Program-made: the position numbers and the translations under genes | Notes under the pieces: generated by a model | Database searches by the model: none | What the model was told of the DNA's origin: nothing | Seen by the model: the letters and a program-made list of their open reading frames with translations, nothing else | In this document: positions 14,701 through 18,759 of the stretch, one piece after another | Numbering within the stretch: the stretch's first letter is position 1 | Layout: each line of letters begins with the position of its first letter | Assembly (NCBI GenBank): GCA_021785155.1 | Contig: JAJYGE010000128.1 | Coordinates: 1 to 18,759, forward strand | DNA: 18,759 nucleotides | Source of the DNA: Planctomycetota bacterium | GTDB taxonomy: Bacteria > Planctomycetota > Phycisphaerae > WQYP01 | Reading direction: 5' to 3'

Positions 14701-14831
14701 GGGTCTCCGCGGGATTCAGGAGTTAGAATAATGTGCCTGCGGCACCGTATTGAGCCATCAGCGGCCACAGCCGTCACTTGTCCATCTTGCCACCTTCCGA
14801 CTCCCCGGTTTCCCAACGCGGCGAACCAGCG

Positions 14832-15554
14832 TCAAGTACACGCGGTGGTGTTTTGAACTTCTCCGGCATCCCACAACCGCAGTATTCCGGTGGCATCCAC
14901 AAAGGCCGTTCCAAAAGCGGGTAACGCGGTTTGGGGCAACATGGAACCATTGGGCCGGGGGCGGGCCAACGACAGTTGTGTGCCCCAGGTCATCAGACCA
15001 TCTATGGACGTTACAGTATATGTCCATGTGGCCGGCGCGGTTTGTGTGCCGTCGGCTCCGCCATCTTTGCTGATGCCCACGGGAAACATCACCGCTCCGA
15101 CGGAGCTGATCAGCACAATCAGTCGCGGCGGAGATTCATCGGTCAGGCCGGCTTTCAGCCCGATATGAAAACTTCCCGTGCTCAAAGCGTGGCCGGTGCC
15201 ACTTTCCGCCAGGTTAAGTATCAGAGCGTTATTATTGGCGGAATCGCGCAGACCTTCCGGCAGGTTAAGATTGGCACCCGCTGTGGCCGTGGAATTGCCG
15301 GAAAATAAATGTCCCGCATATTTTCCGCCCCCGGTTTCCAGTGCCGTTACATGGACCACCACCATGCAATAGCCAACCGCGCGGCCGCGCGGGGCGATGG
15401 CGGCACCGGCGCGGTTGACGCGATGCGTGTTGAGCCCCTCCGCCGTAATCAGTGACGAATCGGTATTGACCTGATCCACAATGCCATTGATCTGCCGGGC
15501 AATGGTTTGCCAGGGTTCATGTTGCGCGGACCAATGCGGCAGTGCGGGTTGCAT
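14832..15554 (-). CDS. Unrecognised protein, middle gene of the phage-like operon
   Basis: Protein of 240 aa without signal peptide or membrane segment. The N-terminus (PWQTIARQINGIVDQVN) is predicted helical and could oligomerise; the remainder is Gly/Thr/Ala-rich and predicted beta, with GKYAGHLFSGNSTATAGANL and AFGTAFVDATGILRLWDAGE near the end. I cannot assign a family. GGGAAG stands 6 nt before the ATG, and only 14 bp separate it from the stop of the preceding 263-aa gene, so the two are surely cotranscribed. A helical N-terminus plus beta-rich body would fit a fibre, baseplate or decoration protein; this is a guess from shape and context only. Confidence 0.6.
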   Translation of the reverse strand: MQPALPHWSAQHEPWQTIARQINGIVDQVNTDSSLITAEGLNTHRVNRAGAAIAPRGRAVGYCMVVVHVTALETGGGKYAGHLFSGNSTATAGANLNLPEGLRDSANNNALILNLAESGTGHALSTGSFHIGLKAGLTDESPPRLIVLISSVGAVMFPVGISKDGGADGTQTAPATWTYTVTSIDGLMTWGTQLSLARPRPNGSMLPQTALPAFGTAFVDATGILRLWDAGEVQNTTACT

Positions 15555-15568
15555 GGCAAACTTCCCAT

Positions 15569-16360
15569 TCAGTTAATCAGCGGAAACGCGGTGTTAAAAT
15601 CGGTTTGACCGAACACAATAAAGCGGCCCCAGCCATTGCCGCTATAGGTGGAACCGTCAGTGACAATGGTTCCGGCAATGTCCGGTGGAATGGATCCATC
15701 GACATTTTTGAATACGGCATATTGATCCCAGGTTTCCGGGTTATAGGCGAAGGAATACGTATTGCGATACCACACGCCATCCTGCGTACTGCCGGTGATC
15801 GGCAGACACAGCCACGTCCGGGGCGGATAATTGCGCCAGGTAACGCTGTTGACCAGGCCGGCGTAGGAAAGCGTCAGCAGTTCTGGATCCGCGGTTTGCA
15901 GAAAGTGAAAGCTGATGGTGGCGTTAAGAATCAGGCGGTGTAAATCCGCAACTTCGCTTTGCGCGCTTCCACCGGTGGGCGTATAGGTAACGGTGGCAAG
16001 ATTGTTATTGGCGTCATAATGCCGCAGAACCTGCACCAAGCCGGCGTTAAAACTTTTGAGGTAATTGGTGGGGTAGGCGTCCCACTGGTATTCGCATGAC
16101 ACATCGAAGCAATCATAACCCTGACAGTGGGTTTTGATGTTTCGCACCACCGCATTGGGTTGATCCGGATGTTGAACGCCAATGGCGGGAATCACAAAGC
16201 CGGTGACGGAATCCGTGGCCGTAGCGGCCATGATAGGCCGCTGGGTGGGGGAATATTCCGATAAGCCCGTGACCTGAAATTTACGGATAATGTGATAGCC
16301 GGTGGCGGACCATTCCAGGGGTTGAGATAAAAGCAGGTCTTCTTTAATGCTTATTGCCAT
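15569..16360 (-). CDS. Unrecognised protein, first gene of the phage-like operon
   Basis: Protein of 263 aa, no signal peptide, predicted mixed beta. Notable segments are KTHCQGYDCFDVSCEYQW (about 95-112, three cysteines), WRNYPPRTWLCLPITG and VWYRNTYSFAYNPETWDQ (about 200-225), the last being of a kind I have seen in phage virion-associated hypothetical proteins. No ribosome site is obvious before the ATG at 16360, but no better start lies downstream in the long uninterrupted frame. It heads a same-direction set of four unknown genes followed by a toxin/antitoxin pair. The reading as a virion, tailocin or other particle component is inference; a host-specific protein is equally possible. Confidence 0.6.
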   Translation of the reverse strand: MAISIKEDLLLSQPLEWSATGYHIIRKFQVTGLSEYSPTQRPIMAATATDSVTGFVIPAIGVQHPDQPNAVVRNIKTHCQGYDCFDVSCEYQWDAYPTNYLKSFNAGLVQVLRHYDANNNLATVTYTPTGGSAQSEVADLHRLILNATISFHFLQTADPELLTLSYAGLVNSVTWRNYPPRTWLCLPITGSTQDGVWYRNTYSFAYNPETWDQYAVFKNVDGSIPPDIAGTIVTDGSTYSGNGWGRFIVFGQTDFNTAFPLIN

Positions 16361-16668
16361 GGGCAGGGCTATAGGGGCGGCTGTCGGCGGATAACGATGG
16401 AATGGGTAGAACGCAGGAGCTGGGAGTTAGTGGCAGGGCGAGCTGGCAGCTTTATTCTAGCGGGCCGCTGTGAAGCACCTTCGCCTTCGTGCAACGGCGT
16501 TTCCGCATAGTACGCAGATGAACGACGCGACGAAGGGTCTGAAATCTAAAATTTGAAATCTGGCAGGGGACAGGGAACTTCCGACACACGTAACGCGGCG
16601 GCGTGTTTTACTGAACACCGCCTGTGCTTTTTTACTGAGGCGCGAATCCGAAAACACGGCGATGCGCT
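16361..16668. other. Gene-free spacer upstream of the phage-like operon
   Basis: No coding region I can support. On the minus strand TAGAAT (plus ATTCTA near 16451) could be a -10 for the operon, but without a -35. Open frames here lack ribosome sites and recognisable protein sequence. Confidence 0.35.
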
Positions 16669-17223
16669 TCAGCTCGCTGCTGACTTTTTCTTGTGCGCAA
16701 AGCGGTACATGCTTTCCGGCTTTTGAGCATGTTGCCGCGCCAGTTCAATGTAGTGTTGATTATTGTTCCGCATATCCGCCAACTCCGCTTCCCGCACGGG
16801 GCGGACAATTTTTGCCGGTACTCCCATGACGGTCTGCCCGTCGGGAATGATCATACCCGGCGACACGACCGCCCCGGCGGCGACAATGCAATTTTTTCCC
16901 ACCACCGCCCCGCCAAGGATCACCGCCTGCATGCCGATTAATGTCCCCTCCCCCACACTGGCGCAATGTACCACCGCGCCGTGGCCAATGGTGACACGGT
17001 CGCCAATAACCAGGGGCTGGCCATAATCACAATGCAATACGGAGTTCTCCTGAACATTGACGCCATGGCCCAGGGTAATCGGGGCCACGTCACCACGAAT
17101 TGTCACGCCGAACCAGATGCTGCAATCCAATCCCAGGGTAACATCACCACAGATTACCGCATTCTCGGCCTGCCAATGTTCATCAATTCGTTGCATTCGG
17201 GCGTTACTTATATAGCTGCTCAT
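16669..17223 (-). CDS. Gamma-carbonic-anhydrase-like hexapeptide-repeat protein
   Basis: Left-handed beta-helix protein of 184 aa from the gamma-carbonic-anhydrase-like group (YrdA/PaaY type), probably a cytoplasmic homotrimer that binds a metal between subunits. The three metal-binding histidines are at the expected places: His64 (NVQENSVLHCD), His81 and His86 (IGHGAVVHC). Arg43-Gly-Asp45 and Gln58 of the active site are also kept. Hexapeptide turns run from about 20 to 140, followed by a helical C-terminal tail (about 143-175) that packs on the trimer in known structures. Many members of this group have little measurable carbonic anhydrase activity, so the reaction is open. The ribosome site before ATG 17223 is weak. 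It is divergent from the DUF2617-like gene. Confidence 0.85.
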   Translation of the reverse strand: MSSYISNARMQRIDEHWQAENAVICGDVTLGLDCSIWFGVTIRGDVAPITLGHGVNVQENSVLHCDYGQPLVIGDRVTIGHGAVVHCASVGEGTLIGMQAVILGGAVVGKNCIVAAGAVVSPGMIIPDGQTVMGVPAKIVRPVREAELADMRNNNQHYIELARQHAQKPESMYRFAHKKKSAAS

Positions 17224-17289
17224 GGCCCCATTATGCCGAAAAAGCGCGGCTTATAAAAGCGCCTGATTTTCAATTCCACCGGAATGGGT

Positions 17290-17465
17290 GCGTGACACTT
17301 TATGCGGGTTACGGACACCGCAATAGTCTCTCCCCCGAGCACCGCGGTGATAACCCGATGTCGTCAGCCCCCGCGCGGACCAGCGGCACCGCATTACCAT
17401 GACGGTGCTCCGGGGGCATCGTGTTTACGGTGCAATAAAAGCCATACCCGCATAAAATGTCACGC
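17290..17465. repeat. 176-bp nested inverted-repeat element (MITE-like or long hairpin RNA)
   Basis: Outer arms 17290-17309 and 17446-17465 pair at 19 of 20 positions. Inside them CACCG (17316-17320) pairs with CGGTG (17428-17432), then CCCCCGAGCACCG (17332-17344) with CGGTGCTCCGGGGG (17403-17416; 13 bp, one bulged C), then CGGTG (17345-17349) with CACCG (17387-17391). All stems are properly nested. No target-site duplication is visible and no protein is encoded. It lies in the divergent gap between the hexapeptide protein and the DUF2617-like gene. Confidence 0.6.
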
Positions 17466-17622
17466 CAGAGGATTCAACAATCAACGCTCAATGATTGCCG
17501 GTCAATAGTGATAATACGAAAAATTCGCAAAATTAAATATATTGCCCGCAGAATCGATTGAAACGGGCGAAATATCAAATTGAAAAAAATCAAAAAAAAT
17601 TCTTCCGTTTCACCTTTATAAT

Positions 17623-17631
17623 TGCTATACT
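17623..17631 (+). promoter_or_regulatory. Extended -10 promoter upstream of the DUF2617-like gene
   Basis: TGCTATACT (17623-17631) is an extended -10 box; the AT-rich block before it has only a weak -35 (TTCCGT at 17603-17608, 17-bp spacer). Transcription would start near 17638, leaving a leader of about 345 nt before the DUF2617-like start. Confidence 0.5.
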
Positions 17632-17672
17632 TATGTAAACCAAGTGTGGTTGCCGTTCGTATAGGATCTTGA

Positions 17673-17912
17673 ATGATCGGCGGCAGCAGGCTCGCGGAAC
17701 AGTTCCGGGCGCCATCTATTTGGCAGCGTGGCCGTGGTCGATTGCAACACCAGTGGCATTGGAGAGAGTTTACTTTCGAGCCGGAAAAATTCCGCGGCAA
17801 CAGGACAGAGACTTGGATTGTGAAAAAAAGGTACAAAGTATTGCCCCCCGGTTGGGATAATGCCCGATCAGCGTGGAAGGGTTGGTATAAGATAAGGTCA
17901 GATAGACCATAG
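17673..17912 (+). CDS. Possible small ORF in the leader of the DUF2617-like gene
   Basis: An open frame of 79 codons begins 35 bp after the predicted transcription start, with AGGA 6 nt before its ATG. The product is rich in Arg and Trp (QHQWHWREF, SAWKGWYKIR) and matches nothing I know. Codon use is not clearly coding-like. It may be a real small protein, a leader peptide, or chance. Confidence 0.25.
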   Translation: MIGGSRLAEQFRAPSIWQRGRGRLQHQWHWREFTFEPEKFRGNRTETWIVKKRYKVLPPGWDNARSAWKGWYKIRSDRP

Positions 17913-17983
17913 TTGTGCGGGAACATGAGGTTTCCGCGAATTTTAATGAGGTAAGGAATATGAAAAGTCAAAAGGAATCAACC

Positions 17984-18532
17984 ATGAGGGTTCATCACAA
18001 GAAACCCCGCAGCGCGGGCATTTCTGTTTTAATTTATGATCGTCCGCTGCATCCCGAGTTAATCTCCGCGGATGTCCGCCGATCCCGGGCGGTGGGCGAA
18101 TTTGATATTAACATCTGGCTTCTGGCTGCCGGCGGCCACCTGCTGGTTCTTTCCGGGCCGCAGACCATTTGTGAACTCTGCTGTTTCCCCCACAAATCTC
18201 TGCCGGAGCGCGGTCTGTTGGAACGCATTCCCTGCAAGGGCGATAAACTTTATGATGTGGCCCTGGGTGAAACCCATCATTATTACCTGGCCATCAATGA
18301 AGAACATGTCACCGACACGCTGTATGAAAACTCGGTGGCGGAATTGTTGCGCATCGCGGAGGAACAAAACGGGGTGGTATCGCAGCGGAAAAATGAACTT
18401 GGTGAAACGGTGGGCTTGTCGGTAGTTGTGGCGCAACTGCATCGCCGGGCCGTGCATATTGAAGGCTTCCACCTGCTGCGCGACGCCCATGTGCTGGTAC
18501 GCACGCAATCGGTGGTTGAACCCACGCGATAA
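17984..18532 (+). CDS. DUF2617-like protein
   Basis: Cytoplasmic protein of 182 aa that I match to the uncharacterised DUF2617 family, known to me mainly from planctomycetes. Matching features are VLIYDRPLHPELI near the N-terminus, the central PERGLLERIPCKGDK, and the segment around HYYLAINEEHVTDTLYENSVAELL. No catalytic motif can be pointed out. The ATG at 17984 is preferred because AAGGA sits 7 nt upstream; ATG 17960 with a more distant GAGG is a second possibility and would add 8 residues. It stands alone behind a long leader, divergent from the hexapeptide protein. Its role is unknown; the family name is from memory of the motif and should be treated as likely, not certain. Confidence 0.65.
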   Translation: MRVHHKKPRSAGISVLIYDRPLHPELISADVRRSRAVGEFDINIWLLAAGGHLLVLSGPQTICELCCFPHKSLPERGLLERIPCKGDKLYDVALGETHHYYLAINEEHVTDTLYENSVAELLRIAEEQNGVVSQRKNELGETVGLSVVVAQLHRRAVHIEGFHLLRDAHVLVRTQSVVEPTR

Positions 18533-18716
18533 GTCGTTGCCGACAAGCGTTCTTAATTCCGAGATGAAAGCCGGTAATTTCAGCGGTCTGTAAGGGGCCG
18601 TTAAGCGATTTCAAAATGCTGACGCCTATCGACAGGACATGGCTATATTTCCGGGTGCCCGTGGCGGCGGCGGCTGCGGCAGAGCAGAGAACAGTAGAGA
18701 GTGGAACAGTAGAGCG

Positions 18717-18736
18717 AATCGGGCCGCGGCCCGATT
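18717..18736 (+). terminator. 20-bp perfect palindrome after the DUF2617-like gene
   Basis: AATCGGGCCG and CGGCCCGATT are exact complements with no spacer (as RNA, 8 bp with a CGCG loop). A short direct repeat, GAACAGTAGAG, occurs twice just upstream (from about 18690). There is no T-run. It could be a 3'-end hairpin or a protein site; the rest of 18533-18759 holds no gene. Confidence 0.35.
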
Positions 18737-18759
18737 AGAGCAGGTGTGAGTAGAACAGG

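Noticed and set aside
14151..14816. Long minus-strand frame overlapping the 184-aa gene
   Set aside because: Alternative frame of the Cys-rich gene with a TTG start; the 184-aa frame has an ATG, a ribosome site and a more protein-like sequence.
17474..17971. 165-codon minus-strand frame across the DUF2617-like promoter region
   Set aside because: TTG start without ribosome site, no family match, and it covers an AT-rich promoter and the start of a better-supported gene.

Overview
The window looks like a chromosomal segment of a planctomycete, most likely of the Phycisphaerae type. This rests on four things: a row of secreted proteins with PEP-CTERM-like C-terminal anchors, a short sigma factor of a type I associate with planctomycetes (RRWKAPPNWS near the N-terminus, RYRQE, then region 4), a DUF2617-like protein, and large secreted plant-polysaccharide hydrolases. 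The assignment is inferred from protein style; no rRNA or marker gene is present.

Region 1 (1-6786, all minus strand). A GH78-type alpha-L-rhamnosidase (runs off the window start, Tat signal) follows a three-part GH3 beta-glycosidase with a PA14 insertion; 65 bp separate them, so they are probably one saccharide-degradation operon. Three abutting short hairpins precede the GH3 gene. Upstream lie a YbhN/LPG-synthase-type membrane protein and pyrE, 30 bp apart.

Region 2 (6787-12944, mostly plus strand). A gene-free stretch ends in a near-consensus sigma-70-type promoter (7338-7366) that would drive a structured leader of about 370 nt and a small sigma-like regulator. Four secreted proteins with C-terminal anchors follow (A 8680-9411, B 9719-10546, C 10839-11732, D 11851-12513). 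A and C share about 250 bp of upstream sequence, D shares its last 70 bp, and a diverged version precedes the sigma gene. Signal peptides and, for C and D, C-terminal tails are alike while the middles are unrelated. The shared leader carries two mutually exclusive hairpins that covary, and a TTGGA-N4-TCCAA inverted repeat recurs in front of the sigma gene, A and C. This is the best candidate for an undescribed system: a sigma factor and a set of surface-protein cassettes joined by a common leader RNA or operator.

Region 3 (12945-16360, minus strand). Four unrecognised genes, two of them cysteine-rich, run in one direction and resemble phage or particle structural genes in style. They are followed by a PIN-domain toxin/antitoxin pair with the toxin first. 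An array of CAGTA/TACTG boxes at about 10-bp spacing lies between two of the unknown genes.

Region 4 (16361-18759). A gamma-carbonic-anhydrase-like hexapeptide protein (minus) and a DUF2617-like protein (plus) are divergent. Between them is a 176-bp nested inverted repeat (17290-17465) with 20-bp near-perfect ends, a possible MITE or long-hairpin RNA. No rRNA, tRNA, CRISPR array or transposase was seen.
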